DNA from: Asaia bogorensis
GTDB taxonomy: Bacteria; Pseudomonadota; Alphaproteobacteria; Reyranellales; Reyranellaceae
Reading direction: 5' to 3'
Length of the DNA stretch: 46,511 bases
Assembly (NCBI GenBank): GCA_945889625.1
Contig: CAMDCE010000041.1
Coordinates: forward strand, 1 to 46,511
Under the pieces are notes generated by a model. It was not told the DNA's origin. It searched no databases and saw nothing but the letters and a program-made list of their open reading frames with translations. A program made the position numbers and the translations under genes. Shown here piece by piece: positions 33,696 to 44,000 of this stretch (the stretch's first letter is position 1; every line of letters starts with the position of its first letter).

Positions 33696-34421
33696 ATGCC
33701 GTCGGCTCCCCGCTATCGCCGCGTCCTGCTGAAGCTCTCGGGCGAGGCACTCATGGGCGATCGCGAATATGGCCTCGACCCCGCCATGGTCGGCATGGTG
33801 GCGCAGGAGGTGAAGGCCGTGCACGGAATGGGCGTGCAGGTCTGCCTCGTCATAGGCGGCGGCAACATCTTTCGCGGCGTCTCGGGCGCGGCCGCCGGCA
33901 TGGATCGGGCGAGCGGCGATTACATGGGGATGTTGGCAACGGTCATCAATTCACTCGCTATGCAGAGCGCTCTGGAGCGCCACGGCCTGCAGACGCGTGT
34001 ACAGTCGGCGATCCCCATGACCACCGTCTGCGAGCCCTATATTCGCCGCCGCGCCGCCCGCCACATGGAAAAAGGCCGCGTCGTCATTTTCGCCGCCGGC
34101 ACCGGCAATCCGTTTTTCACGACGGACACCGCGGCTGCCCTGCGCGCCGCCGAGATGAGCGTCGATGCGCTGCTCAAGGGCACGCAGGTCGACGGCGTCT
34201 ATTCGGCCGACCCGCGCAAGGACAAGAAGGCCAAGCGCTACGACAAGCTCACCTACATGGATGTGCTGTCGCAGGACCTGCAGGTGATGGATGCGTCGGC
34301 TGTCTCGCTCGCCCGCGAGAACAAGATTCCAATTATCGTATTCGACATCCATAAGCCCGGCGCGTTCGCCGAGACGATGCGCGGGCAGGGGACTTTCACC
34401 ATCATCAAGGACGAGGGCTGA
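33696..34421 (+). CDS. pyrH: Uridylate kinase
   Basis: UMP kinase (241 aa from ATG 33696) of the amino-acid-kinase fold, making UDP for pyrimidine nucleotide synthesis. Seen: [11 protein letters not shown] (residues 10-20), [26 protein letters not shown], and [15 protein letters not shown]. The in-frame GTG just before (33693) is only 3 bases from the AGGGG site, so the ATG is preferred. It lies between tsf and frr, the order found in most bacteria. Confidence 0.97.
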   Translation: MPSAPRYRRVLLKLSGEALMGDREYGLDPAMVGMVAQEVKAVHGMGVQVCLVIGGGNIFRGVSGAAAGMDRASGDYMGMLATVINSLAMQSALERHGLQTRVQSAIPMTTVCEPYIRRRAARHMEKGRVVIFAAGTGNPFFTTDTAAALRAAEMSVDALLKGTQVDGVYSADPRKDKKAKRYDKLTYMDVLSQDLQVMDASAVSLARENKIPIIVFDIHKPGAFAETMRGQGTFTIIKDEG

Positions 34422-34425
34422 AGAC

Positions 34426-34980
34426 ATGAGCACAGACCTCAAGGATCTCGAGAAACGCATGCAGAGCGCCATGGAAGCACTCAAGAAGGAATTCAGCGGT
34501 CTTCGTACCGGCCGCGCCTCCGTCAATCTGCTCGATCCCGTCATGGTCGAGGCCTATGGGCAGCGCATGCCGCTCAATCAGGTGGGCACGGTGAGCGCGC
34601 CTGAACCGCGCCTGCTCTCGGTCAACGTCTGGGACAAGGGCCTCGTCGTCTCGACGGCCAAGGCCATTCGCGAGGCGGGCCTTGGCCTCAATCCGGCGCC
34701 GGACGGCCAGACGATCCGCATTCCTATTCCCGAACTTTCCACTGAACGCCGCGCCGAACTCGCCAAGCTGGCGCACAAGTACGCCGAGTCGGCACGGGTC
34801 GCCGTTCGCAACGTGCGGCGCGACGGCAACGAAGCGCTCAAGAAAGCCGAGAAGGACCACAAGATCTCGCAGGACGAACATCGCCAGAAGTCCGACGAGG
34901 TGCAGAAGCTGACCGACCGTTTCGTCAAGGTCGTGGACGACACGCTGACAACCAAGGAAAAAGAGATCAAGACGGTCTGA
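34426..34980 (+). CDS. frr: Ribosome recycling factor
   Basis: Soluble factor (184 aa) that, with EF-G, splits ribosomes after termination. The three-helix bundle segments are visible: [20 protein letters not shown] at the N-terminal helix, the beta domain with [20 protein letters not shown], and the long C-terminal helices with [14 protein letters not shown]. Start ATG 34426 comes 4 bases after pyrH. The frame is open inside pyrH, but family length supports this start. Its TGA overlaps the ATG of uppS by one base. Confidence 0.97.
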   Translation: MSTDLKDLEKRMQSAMEALKKEFSGLRTGRASVNLLDPVMVEAYGQRMPLNQVGTVSAPEPRLLSVNVWDKGLVVSTAKAIREAGLGLNPAPDGQTIRIPIPELSTERRAELAKLAHKYAESARVAVRNVRRDGNEALKKAEKDHKISQDEHRQKSDEVQKLTDRFVKVVDDTLTTKEKEIKTV

Positions 34981-35720
34981 TGTCGACAGCATCTCTGCCC
35001 GCCAGTCCCGACCCGTCGCCGGGTCCCCATCACGTTGCCATCATCATGGATGGCAACGGCCGGTGGGCGAAGGCGCGCGGACTGCCGCGCGTGGCCGGCC
35101 ATCGTCGCGGGGCCGACGCGGTCCGCCGCGTGATCCGCGGCGCCGGCGAGCTCGGCATTCCGGTACTGACCCTGTTCGCCTTCTCGACCGAAAACTGGGG
35201 ACGTCCGGCCAACGAGGTCAGCGACCTCATGGGCTTGTTGCGTCACTATCTGCGGCACGAACTCGAGGAGCTGCGCAAAAACGGCGCGCGCCTGCGCGTG
35301 ATCGGCGATCGCGGCCGGCTGGCCGCCGACATCGTGGACGACATTGCCGCCGCCGAGAACATGACGCGCGACAACGGACGCATCGACATCAATATATGCA
35401 TCAACTACGGCTCGCGTGACGAAATCCTGCGCGCCACCCGCAGCCTGGCCCGCCAGGTCGCCGCCGGCGAACTCGCGGCCGAACGCATCGACGAGGAACT
35501 GTTCGAGCGCGAACTGCTCACCGCCGGCGTCCCCGATCCCGACCTTCTGATCCGCACCAGCGGTGAGCAGCGCATCAGCAATTTCCTTCTCTGGCAGTGT
35601 GCCTACGCCGAATTGGTGTTCGTCGACACGCTGTGGCCCGACTTCGGCAAGGAACATCTCGAGCAGGCGGTCGCCGAGTTCCGCCGGCGCGAACGTCGCT
35701 ATGGTGGTGTCGGCGGTTAG
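34980..35720 (+). CDS. uppS: Isoprenyl (undecaprenyl) diphosphate synthase
   Basis: Cis-prenyltransferase (246 aa) that adds isopentenyl diphosphate units to farnesyl diphosphate, giving the C55 carrier lipid used for peptidoglycan and other cell-wall polymers. The motif HHVAIIMDGNGRWAKARG carries the catalytic Asp24. LFAFSTENWGRP, INYGSRDEI and LLIRTSGEQRISNFLLWQ are the other family signatures, all intact. A short Pro/Ser-rich N-terminal extension precedes the core. The start overlaps the frr stop, and the last 20 bases overlap cdsA. Confidence 0.96.
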   Translation: MSTASLPASPDPSPGPHHVAIIMDGNGRWAKARGLPRVAGHRRGADAVRRVIRGAGELGIPVLTLFAFSTENWGRPANEVSDLMGLLRHYLRHELEELRKNGARLRVIGDRGRLAADIVDDIAAAENMTRDNGRIDINICINYGSRDEILRATRSLARQVAAGELAAERIDEELFERELLTAGVPDPDLLIRTSGEQRISNFLLWQCAYAELVFVDTLWPDFGKEHLEQAVAEFRRRERRYGGVGG

Positions 35721-36396
35721 CGCCCCGTTGGGGCAATCCAAACGGTTTCGGGGCCTGCTGCTGCGAATCCTGTCGGCCTCCGTTCTGGCGCCGCTCCTGC
35801 TGGTAGCGATCTGGTTCGGTTTTCCCTGGATTGATCTCGTGGCGGCGGTGGCAGCCCCGATCATGGTGGCGGAATGGATCCGCCTCACCCGCGGCCGGCC
35901 GGTCGCTCGCGTGCTGGCCTTTCTCTACGCCATGGCGGCATTGATGGCCTTGCTCTGGCTGCGCCACCAACCGGCGTTCGGACGGGAGACGGTCATCTGG
36001 ATCGTGCTGTGCGTCTGGGCGACCGACATTGGCGCCTATTTCGTCGGCATCACGGCGGGCGGTGCCAAGCTCGCCCCCAGCATCAGCCCGAGCAAGACCT
36101 GGTCGGGCCTGGTCGGCGGCATGGCCTTCGCCGCCGTCACGAGTGCGGCGGTCGGCTGGCTCTTCCAACAAGGCGCCACGCTCCCGCTGGCCTTGATCGG
36201 GGCCTGCCTGGCGGTAGTGGGCCAGCTTGGCGATCTCCTCGAATCGGCGGCCAAGCGCGGTGCCGGCGTGAAGGACAGCGGCAACCTGATTCCCGGCCAC
36301 GGCGGCCTGCTCGATCGAATCGACGGCCTGGTCGCCGCGCTGGTGGCGGTGGCAGTGATGCGGCTAGCGATCGGCGGGGTATGGCCATGGGCATGA
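35701..36396 (+). CDS. cdsA: Phosphatidate cytidylyltransferase
   Basis: Integral membrane enzyme (231 aa) that makes CDP-diacylglycerol, the precursor of all phospholipids here. Six or seven transmembrane helices are visible. The family signature SPSKTWSGLVGG and the C-terminal block KRGAGVKDSGNLIPGHGGLL followed by DRIDGL hold the catalytic acidic residues. It is shorter than E. coli CdsA (about 285 aa), with fewer N-terminal helices, as is usual for alphaproteobacteria. ATG 35701 is the earliest start not far into uppS; GTG 35704 or 35707 are alternatives. No strong ribosome-binding site, so coupling to uppS is likely. Confidence 0.93.
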   Translation: MVVSAVSAPLGQSKRFRGLLLRILSASVLAPLLLVAIWFGFPWIDLVAAVAAPIMVAEWIRLTRGRPVARVLAFLYAMAALMALLWLRHQPAFGRETVIWIVLCVWATDIGAYFVGITAGGAKLAPSISPSKTWSGLVGGMAFAAVTSAAVGWLFQQGATLPLALIGACLAVVGQLGDLLESAAKRGAGVKDSGNLIPGHGGLLDRIDGLVAALVAVAVMRLAIGGVWPWA

Positions 36397-37595
36397 TGGG
36401 CTGGTCCGCCCCCTCGCATGCGCAGCCACGGCACGTGACGATTCTCGGCTCGACCGGATCGGTAGGGCAGAGCACGGTCGATCTCATCGCCCGCGATCCC
36501 GAGAGTTATTGCGTCGAAGCACTGGTTGCCGGCAATTCCGTCGAGGCTCTGGCCGAGCAGGCGCGCCGTCTGCGCGCCGGTCTCGCCGTTGTGGCTAATC
36601 CGCAGCGCTACCGGGCACTCAAGGATGCGCTGGCCGGTACGTCGATCGAAGCGGCGGCCGGTCCCGACGCGGTGGTCGAAGCGGCCTCGCGCCCGGCGGA
36701 ATGGGTGATGGCCGCCATCGTAGGATTTGCCGGGCTGGAATCGACCCTCGTCGCGGCACGGCGCGGTGCCATGGTGGCGCTCGCCAACAAGGAGGCGCTG
36801 GTCTGCGCCGGCCGGCTGCTAATGGATGCGATCGATGAGTCGGGCGGCGTGCTGTTACCGGTCGATTCGGAGCACAATGCGATCTTCCAGGTCTTCGAGC
36901 CCCGGCAGCGCCATGCCATCGACCGCTTGATCCTGACGGCGTCGGGCGGCCCGTTCCGCAACTGGTCGCTGGCCGACATGGCCGAGGCGACGCCGGAGCA
37001 GGCGCTGGCCCATCCCAACTGGGACATGGGCGCCAAGATTTCGATCGACTCGGCCACCATGATGAACAAGGGCTTGGAACTGATCGAGGCCCATTTGCTG
37101 TTCGGCCTGCCGGCCGACCAGGTCGAGATCGTCGTGCATCCGCAATCGGTGATCCATTCGATGGTGGCCTATCGCGACGGCTCGGTGCTGGCCCAACTCG
37201 GCACGCCCGACATGCGCGTGCCGATCAGTCACGCGCTGGGCTGGCCGTCGCGCATCGACGGCCCGGCGGCACGGCTGGACTTCGCAGATCTTTCGCCGCT
37301 CACGTTCGAACGGCCCGATTCTGGCCGCTTTCCGTCGTTACGTCTGGCGCGAGAGGCTTTGGTTCTGGGCGGATTTGCACCGACCGTGCTGAATGCAGCC
37401 AACGAGGTGGCCGTCGCGGCGTTCCTGGCGCGACGCATCGGCTTTCTCGACATTGCTCGTATCGTCGAGGATGTGCTGGCGGCCAGCGGGACGCTGTCGG
37501 GAGTGGCGATGTCGCTGCAGCAGGTCCATGCCGCTGACCGCGAGGCGCGACAAAAAGCCGAGATTGCCGTTCAGAGCCACGCTCTAACTAATTGA
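36387..37595 (+). CDS. dxr: 1-deoxy-D-xylulose 5-phosphate reductoisomerase
   Basis: Second enzyme of the MEP isoprenoid pathway (about 402 aa): it converts DXP to MEP with NADPH. The NADPH loop GSTGSVGQSTVDLI is near the N-terminus. Then ALANKEALVCAG, the metal-binding block PVDSEHNAIFQ, the substrate-site SGGPFRNW and SIDSATMMNKGLE are all intact. Four in-frame ATGs (36381, 36387, 36393, 36396) compete. 36387 is 7 bases after GGCGGGG and is chosen; 36393 would overlap the cdsA stop exactly (ATGA). The product feeds UppS, encoded two genes upstream. Confidence 0.95.
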   Translation: MGMMGWSAPSHAQPRHVTILGSTGSVGQSTVDLIARDPESYCVEALVAGNSVEALAEQARRLRAGLAVVANPQRYRALKDALAGTSIEAAAGPDAVVEAASRPAEWVMAAIVGFAGLESTLVAARRGAMVALANKEALVCAGRLLMDAIDESGGVLLPVDSEHNAIFQVFEPRQRHAIDRLILTASGGPFRNWSLADMAEATPEQALAHPNWDMGAKISIDSATMMNKGLELIEAHLLFGLPADQVEIVVHPQSVIHSMVAYRDGSVLAQLGTPDMRVPISHALGWPSRIDGPAARLDFADLSPLTFERPDSGRFPSLRLAREALVLGGFAPTVLNAANEVAVAAFLARRIGFLDIARIVEDVLAASGTLSGVAMSLQQVHAADREARQKAEIAVQSHALTN

Positions 37596-37626
37596 AGTAG
37601 AACGAACTTTATGATGTAGTGGAGCA

Positions 37627-39006
37627 ATGCAGAGTATCGTCAGCCTGTTTACGACATACCTTCCATACTTTGTTCTGGTGCTGACGCTGCTCGTGTTCAT
37701 CCACGAGTTTGGCCACTACTGGGTTGGCCGGCGCTTCGGCATTCACGCCGAGGTGTTTTCCATCGGCTTCGGACCGGAGTTGTTCGGCTGGACCGATCGC
37801 AACGGCACCCGCTGGAAGATCGCGGTGATCCCGCTGGGCGGCTACGTGAAGTTCCTGGGCGACAACGACGCCAGCAGCGCCACGCCGTCGGATGAACCGC
37901 TGTCGCACGACCAGAAGCGCCGCGCGTTCTTCACGCAGCCGCTTTATGCCCGGGCCGCCGTCGTGCTCGGTGGGCCCCTTGCCAATCTGCTGTTCGCCTT
38001 CATCCTGCTCACCGCCGTATTCTTCATCGCAGGCGAGCCCTATTCGCCGGCAACCATTGCGGTGCAGCCCGGCGGGCCGGCGTCGCAGGCGGGCCTGCGC
38101 ACCGGAGACGGGATCGTCCGCCTTGCCGGTCAGAAGATCGACCGGTTCGAGGACATCCAGGACGCGCAGTTCCTCTATTGGGCCAAGCCAATGGCAGTCG
38201 AGTATCGCCGCGGCGACACGTTGATGCGCGGCGAGATCGCGTCGCTGTTCTGCGAGCGCACCGACCGCTACAACAACACCCTGCGCTACGGCGACCTCGG
38301 CATCGACCAGCTTATCCGCCCGGTGGTCGGTGGCTTCACGGCCAATAGTCCAGCCGAGGCGGCGGGGTTGAAAGTCGGCGATCTGCTTCTCGAGATCGAC
38401 GGCAAGCCGGTCGATCATTTCTCGCGGATCCCCGAGTTGATCGGCAAGCGGGCTGGCCAGCCAATCGTGATCAAATATGATCGAGACGGGCGGCGCTACG
38501 ATACCACGGTGGTGCCCGAGGCCGACCAGATAACGGACTGCGCCGGCAAGCAGCACATGATCGGGCGCCTGCGCATCCGGCCGGCCAACATAACGGAATT
38601 CCGCAGTCACGACCTGTTCGGGGCGATGGGTGCAGGCGTGCGCCAAGTCTGGGGCATGACGATGATGTTCTACACGTCGATGGCCCAGATCTTGACGGCG
38701 ACGCGACCGGTCGACGAACTCGGCGGACCGATTCGAATCGCCAAGGCCGCAGGGGAGGCGTCCTACGCCGGCTGGATCGGCATCCTCAACCTGGTGATTG
38801 CCCTCTCGGTCGTGCTCGGCGTGTTCAACCTCTTGCCGGTGCCAATGCTCGATGGCGGTCATCTGGCGATGTATCTCTACGAGGCAGTGCGCGGCAAGCC
38901 GCTCGGATTAAGGGCCCAGGAACTCGGCCTCAAGGTCGGCTTTGCCCTGGTGATTGGCATGGCGCTGATCGCAACATTCAACGACATCAGGCTCTTGCTG
39001 CGTTGA
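37627..39006 (+). CDS. rseP: RIP metalloprotease RseP (site-2 protease)
   Basis: Inner-membrane zinc protease (459 aa) that cuts transmembrane segments, for example of anti-sigma factors and leftover signal peptides. The zinc motif HEFGH is at residues 26-30 inside the first helix, and the third ligand Asp409 lies in NLLPVPMLDGGH. Between them are two PDZ-like domains (LRTGDGIVRLAGQKID and LKVGDLLLEIDGKPVD). About four transmembrane helices are seen. The order dxr-rseP-bamA is shared by many proteobacteria and links the gene to envelope maintenance. Confidence 0.96.
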   Translation: MQSIVSLFTTYLPYFVLVLTLLVFIHEFGHYWVGRRFGIHAEVFSIGFGPELFGWTDRNGTRWKIAVIPLGGYVKFLGDNDASSATPSDEPLSHDQKRRAFFTQPLYARAAVVLGGPLANLLFAFILLTAVFFIAGEPYSPATIAVQPGGPASQAGLRTGDGIVRLAGQKIDRFEDIQDAQFLYWAKPMAVEYRRGDTLMRGEIASLFCERTDRYNNTLRYGDLGIDQLIRPVVGGFTANSPAEAAGLKVGDLLLEIDGKPVDHFSRIPELIGKRAGQPIVIKYDRDGRRYDTTVVPEADQITDCAGKQHMIGRLRIRPANITEFRSHDLFGAMGAGVRQVWGMTMMFYTSMAQILTATRPVDELGGPIRIAKAAGEASYAGWIGILNLVIALSVVLGVFNLLPVPMLDGGHLAMYLYEAVRGKPLGLRAQELGLKVGFALVIGMALIATFNDIRLLLR

Positions 39007-39082
39007 GTTGGCACGATGGCGCGGGCTGCAGATCTGGGGACAAAAGGGGTGGCTAACGCCCTGATGCCGGTTTATGAAGTTG

Positions 39083-39108
39083 CGTTCCTGGAAGCTACGC
39101 TCCTGGAA
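39083..39108 (+). repeat. Short direct repeat upstream of bamA
   Basis: CGTTCCTGGAA (39083-39093) and CGCTCCTGGAA (39098-39108) differ at one base and lie 15 bases apart, in the 125-base gap between rseP and bamA. They could be paired regulator sites for bamA or simply a short duplication. No clear -35/-10 pair was found next to them. Confidence 0.35.
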
Positions 39109-39131
39109 TTGGGCATCGGCAGGTCGGGAAG

Positions 39132-41447
39132 GTGCCGGGGGTGGGTTTGAATTTTCGTTGGGCCGTCCTGGCCGTGGCCGCCATTCTCGCATTCGGTGCG
39201 CCGGCGTACGCCCAGCGCGGTGGCGCTGCCGCCGGCGGCGGTACGATTACCGCCGTTCAAATCCAGGGCAACGTCCGCTCCGAAGTAGAGACGGTCCGCT
39301 CCTATCTGCAGCTCAAGGAAGGCCAGCCATATGATCCGGCCGCTGCCGATCGCTCGCTGAAGGCGCTGTTCGCGACCGGTCTGTTTTCCGACGTCGTGAT
39401 CGACATGCAGGGCACGGTCCTGATCGTGAAGGTCACCGAAAATCCGATCCTCAATCGTGTCGCCTTCGAGGGCAACAAGAAGATCGAAGACGACAAGTTG
39501 CGCGACGAAGTGCAGTCAAAGGCGCGCCAGGTCTTCACGCGTGCGCGCGTCCAGGCCGACGTCGAGCGCATTCTCAGCATCTACCGGCGCGGCGGCCGCT
39601 ATAACGCGGTGGTCGAGCCCAAGATCATCCGCCTCGAGCAGGGCCGCGTCGATCTGGTGTTCGAGATCGACGAAGGCGAGGTTACCGGCATCAAGCGCAT
39701 CAGCTTCGTCGGCAACGAGGCGTTCGGCGACGGCACCTTGCGCGGCAAGATTCGCACCTCGGAGAGCGCTTGGTATCGCTTCCTGTCTTCGGACGACCGC
39801 TTCGATCCCGATCGCCTCAATCTCGACCGCGAGTTGCTGCGCAAGTTCTATCTGTCCGAGGGCTATGCCGACTTCCGCGTCGTGTCGGCCGTGGCCGAAC
39901 TCGCGCCCAACCGCGACGGCTTTTTCATCACCTTTACGATCAACGAGGGCGACCGCTACAAGTTCGGCAAGGTCGAGGTGACGTCGCGCTTTCAGGGTCT
40001 CGATGTCGACACCCTGAAGGGCTACCTCACGATGGACGAGGGCGACTGGTACAACGCCGACCAGGTCGAGAAGACCGTAACGGCGATGGCCGACGCCGTC
40101 GGGTCGCTGGGCTATGCCTTCGTCGACGTGCGACCCAACATCCGGCGCAACAAGGACAACTCCACCGTCGACGTGACCTTCGACGTCCAGGAGGGCCCGC
40201 GTGTCTATGTCGAGCGCATCAACATCCAGGGCAACACGCGTACCCTCGATAAGGTGATTCGCCGCGAGTTCCGTCTGGCCGAAGGCGACGCTTTCAGTAC
40301 CGCCAAGGTGCGACGCAGCCAGGATCGCCTGCGCAATCTCGGCTTCTTCGAGAAAGTCGACATCTCCGCGGCTCCGGGTTCGACTCCCGACAAGACCAAC
40401 CTCGAAGTGCAGCTGGTTGAGAAGAGCACCGGCGAAATCTCGTTCGGTGCAGGCTATTCGACGACCGCCGGCGTTCTCGGCGATATCTCGATCCGCGAGC
40501 GCAATCTGCTCGGCAAAGGCCAGGATCTCCGGCTGGGCCTGCAGCTCGGCACCTTGAGCACCTTGATCGATCTCAGCTTTACCGAGCCCTATTTCCTGGA
40601 TCGGCCGATGGCCGCCGGGTTCGACATCTTCAATACGACGAACAATCGCCAATCGATCGCCTCGTATAGCGACAGCGCTCTCGGGTTCGCGTTACGCGCC
40701 GGCTGGGCCTACACCGAACACACGCGCCAGTCGGTGCGTTACACCTTGAAGCAGGTCAACATCTACAACGTGCAGCCTTGGGCATCGCCGGTCATCCTAT
40801 CGCAGGCCGGTTATTCGGTGACCTCCGAAATCGCCGAAACGGTCGCCTGGGATACTCGCGATCAGCGCCTCAATCCGACCAAGGGCTTGGTGGTTCGCAG
40901 TACTATGGCGCTCGGTGGCCTGGGCGGTACTGAGTACTATTACCGCATCACTGGCGATGCCGTGTACTACCAGCAGATCATCGAGGAGTTCATCGCGTCG
41001 ATCGGCGGTTCCGTCGGCCTCACGCAGCCCTACAATAATAGCACGATTCGCCTGACCAACCGCTTCTTCCTGGGCGGCGACACGTTGCGCGGCTTTGAAG
41101 TCGGTGGCGTGGGACCGCGCGACGCCGTCACCCAGGACGCACTGGGCGGCCGGTACTACTACACCGCCTCGGGCGAGCTCAGTTTCCCGCTCCTCTGGAT
41201 ACCCAAGGAACTCGGCCTGATGGGCAAGGCTTTCATCGATGTTGGCTCGCTGTGGGGCGCCGACGACAGCCTGAGTGTGCCGGGCGCGAGTGTCCTGGAC
41301 AGCCAGCTCATGCGCGTTGGCACCGGCGTTGGCATTCAATGGATATCGCCGTTCGGCCCAATCCGTATAGACTACGCCGTTCCGGTCGTTCAAGCCGCCT
41401 GGGACAAGACTCAGAATATTCGCTTCAGCTTCGGCACGCGCTTCTGA
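39132..41447 (+). CDS. bamA: Outer membrane protein assembly factor BamA
   Basis: Central outer-membrane protein (up to 771 aa) of the BAM complex, which folds and inserts beta-barrel proteins. A signal peptide is clear: FRWAVLAVAAILAFGAPAYA, with cleavage after AYA. Five POTRA repeats follow (about 40-425), each with an xxGN-type start such as VQIQGNVRSE and INIQGNTRT. The Omp85 barrel comes next, with the conserved loop-6 region and FFLGGDTLRGFEVGGVGPRD. The last residues RFSFGTRF end in Phe, the usual barrel sorting signal. The start is uncertain: GTG 39132 is adjacent to GGGAAG, while GTG 39141 has better spacing and only trims the signal peptide. Confidence 0.95.
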   Translation: MPGVGLNFRWAVLAVAAILAFGAPAYAQRGGAAAGGGTITAVQIQGNVRSEVETVRSYLQLKEGQPYDPAAADRSLKALFATGLFSDVVIDMQGTVLIVKVTENPILNRVAFEGNKKIEDDKLRDEVQSKARQVFTRARVQADVERILSIYRRGGRYNAVVEPKIIRLEQGRVDLVFEIDEGEVTGIKRISFVGNEAFGDGTLRGKIRTSESAWYRFLSSDDRFDPDRLNLDRELLRKFYLSEGYADFRVVSAVAELAPNRDGFFITFTINEGDRYKFGKVEVTSRFQGLDVDTLKGYLTMDEGDWYNADQVEKTVTAMADAVGSLGYAFVDVRPNIRRNKDNSTVDVTFDVQEGPRVYVERINIQGNTRTLDKVIRREFRLAEGDAFSTAKVRRSQDRLRNLGFFEKVDISAAPGSTPDKTNLEVQLVEKSTGEISFGAGYSTTAGVLGDISIRERNLLGKGQDLRLGLQLGTLSTLIDLSFTEPYFLDRPMAAGFDIFNTTNNRQSIASYSDSALGFALRAGWAYTEHTRQSVRYTLKQVNIYNVQPWASPVILSQAGYSVTSEIAETVAWDTRDQRLNPTKGLVVRSTMALGGLGGTEYYYRITGDAVYYQQIIEEFIASIGGSVGLTQPYNNSTIRLTNRFFLGGDTLRGFEVGGVGPRDAVTQDALGGRYYYTASGELSFPLLWIPKELGLMGKAFIDVGSLWGADDSLSVPGASVLDSQLMRVGTGVGIQWISPFGPIRIDYAVPVVQAAWDKTQNIRFSFGTRF

Positions 41448-41464
41448 GTGGGGAGGCCGCTGAC

Positions 41465-41944
41465 ATGAACATGCAAACTGACAAGACCAGTGTTCCGAGA
41501 ACGGCCAACGCGGTCGACATCCGGCGCATCCTGCAGATGATTCCCCATCGCTATCCGATGCTGATGGTCGACAAGGTGATCGAGATGCAGCTCGACCACA
41601 GCGCCGTCGGCATCAAGAACGTCAGCATCAACGAGCCTTTCTTCCAGGGCCATTTCCCGTCCGAGCCGGTGATGCCGGGCGTACTGATCGTCGAGGCGAT
41701 GGCACAGACCGCCGCCGTGCTGGTGGTCGCCACCTTCGGCGCGGAATCGGAAGGCAAACTGGTCTATTTCATGTCGATCGATGGCGTGCGTTTTCGCCGG
41801 CCTGTGCTGCCGGGCGACCGGCTTGAGCTCCATGTCGAGAAGGTGCAAAGCCGTTCCAACGTCTGGAAATTCTCGGGCAAGGCCATGGTCGACGGCAAGA
41901 TGGCGGCAGAGGCAACCTTCGCCGCCATGATTCGCGATAAATAG
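41465..41944 (+). CDS. fabZ: 3-hydroxyacyl-[acyl-carrier-protein] dehydratase FabZ
   Basis: Hot-dog-fold dehydratase (159 aa) of fatty acid elongation. The catalytic His63 lies in [13 protein letters not shown] and Glu77 in VEAMAQ; the N-terminal [13 protein letters not shown] block is also typical. Start ATG 41465 follows GGGGAGG by 9 bases. The gene sits 17 bases after bamA. In most relatives fabZ stands between lpxD and lpxA; here neither is present, and gloA follows instead. Confidence 0.96.
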   Translation: MNMQTDKTSVPRTANAVDIRRILQMIPHRYPMLMVDKVIEMQLDHSAVGIKNVSINEPFFQGHFPSEPVMPGVLIVEAMAQTAAVLVVATFGAESEGKLVYFMSIDGVRFRRPVLPGDRLELHVEKVQSRSNVWKFSGKAMVDGKMAAEATFAAMIRDK

Positions 41945-41954
41945 GGAGAGGGAG

Positions 41955-42362
41955 ATGCCGGATACCGCTGCCAACTATCGCATGCTGCACACGATGATCC
42001 GCGTCAGGGATCTCGACAAGTCGATCGCCTTCTATACCGGCCCGATGGGCATGAAGATGCTGCGCAAGCGCGAAGTGCCGGACGGCAAGTATACGCTGGC
42101 CTTCGTCGGGTATGGCGACGAGAGCGAGCACTGCGCAGTCGAACTGACCTACAATTGGGATCAGGAGAAGCCCTACGATCTCGGCAGCGGCTTCGGCCAT
42201 CTTGCCGTCGGTGTGCCTGACGTCTACGGCATGTGCGAAGAGGTCAAGAAGGCCGGCGGCAAGGTCACGCGCCCGGCGGGTCCGGTGAAGTTCGGCACCA
42301 CCGTGATTGCCTTCGTGGAAGATCCCGACGGCTACAAGATCGAACTGATCGAGCGGAAGTAA
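41955..42362 (+). CDS. gloA: Lactoylglutathione lyase (glyoxalase I)
   Basis: Vicinal-oxygen-chelate enzyme (135 aa) that converts the glutathione-methylglyoxal adduct to lactoylglutathione. The metal ligands match E. coli GloA: His12 (MLHTMIRV), Glu63 (VELTYN), His82 (GFGHLAVG) and Glu130 (YKIELIE). The stretch [19 protein letters not shown] is nearly identical to the E. coli enzyme, which uses nickel. It lies 10 bases after fabZ with a GGGAGAGGGAG ribosome-binding site, so it is probably co-transcribed with bamA-fabZ. It is convergent with the gltA unit. Confidence 0.95.
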   Translation: MPDTAANYRMLHTMIRVRDLDKSIAFYTGPMGMKMLRKREVPDGKYTLAFVGYGDESEHCAVELTYNWDQEKPYDLGSGFGHLAVGVPDVYGMCEEVKKAGGKVTRPAGPVKFGTTVIAFVEDPDGYKIELIERK

Positions 42363-42381
42363 GCGCCGAGGTCGACCGGAC

Positions 42382-42400
42382 GGCGGCTAGACCAGCCGCC
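42382..42400. terminator. Hairpin between convergent gloA and gltA units
   Basis: GGCGGCT (42382-42388) and AGCCGCC (42394-42400) form a perfect 7-bp stem with a 5-base loop, just after gloA and overlapping the stop codon of the small minus-strand ORF. It lies where two convergent units meet, but neither strand has a T-run after it. A two-way terminator is possible but weakly supported. Confidence 0.35.
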
Positions 42401-42587
42401 AATCGAACAACGCCAGCACTACCAGCGTCGTCGCCAGCGCGACGACGAACAGCCGCGCACGCAGGCGCGTTCGCCGGGCATTGTCGTTTGCCGGTCGGCC
42501 GGGCCGCATGACGCGCGGCATCGGTCTTGGCTTCTGCGTGACCGCCCAGGCTGTTACCCGACGCGATCCATGTGACGATCTCGCCAT
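42387..42587 (-). CDS. Hypothetical small membrane protein
   Basis: An open frame of 66 codons that starts 30 bases after the gltA stop on the same strand. The first 45 residues are basic and hydrophilic (including RPANDNARRTRLRAR), then one hydrophobic helix LFVVALATTLVVLALF ends near the C-terminus DWRLV. This charged-tail plus single C-terminal helix layout looks like a tail-anchored inner-membrane peptide. A GAGAGG stretch lies directly before the ATG, closer than ideal. I recognise no family. The frame extends further upstream into gltA, where it is antisense-free but on the same strand, so the start is uncertain. Confidence 0.45.
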   Translation of the reverse strand: MARSSHGSRRVTAWAVTQKPRPMPRVMRPGRPANDNARRTRLRARLFVVALATTLVVLALFDWRLV

Positions 42588-42616
42588 GTCCTCTCGCTTT
42601 CCCCCCGGATCGCGAA

Positions 42617-43915
<1,299 letters not shown>

Positions 43916-43955
43916 TGGAAAACTCTTTCGGCTCGAATTGGCGGGTTCGAGGGGC

Positions 43956-43984
43956 ACCCTAACAAGCCGCCCCGGAGGGCGCAA
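43956..43984 (-). promoter_or_regulatory. Possible promoter of gltA
   Basis: On the minus strand TTGCGC (43979-43984) is followed after 17 bases by TAGGGT (43956-43961), with a start expected near 43949, about 34 bases before the gltA ATG. The boxes are only moderately close to consensus, so this is tentative. Confidence 0.35.
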
Positions 43985-44000
43985 TTGTACCGCCGGGCCG

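Noticed and set aside
39074..39334. Frame encoding a repeated KLRSW peptide before bamA
   Set aside because: It comes from the short direct repeat and then runs out of frame into the bamA signal peptide and first POTRA domain; no ribosome-binding site.
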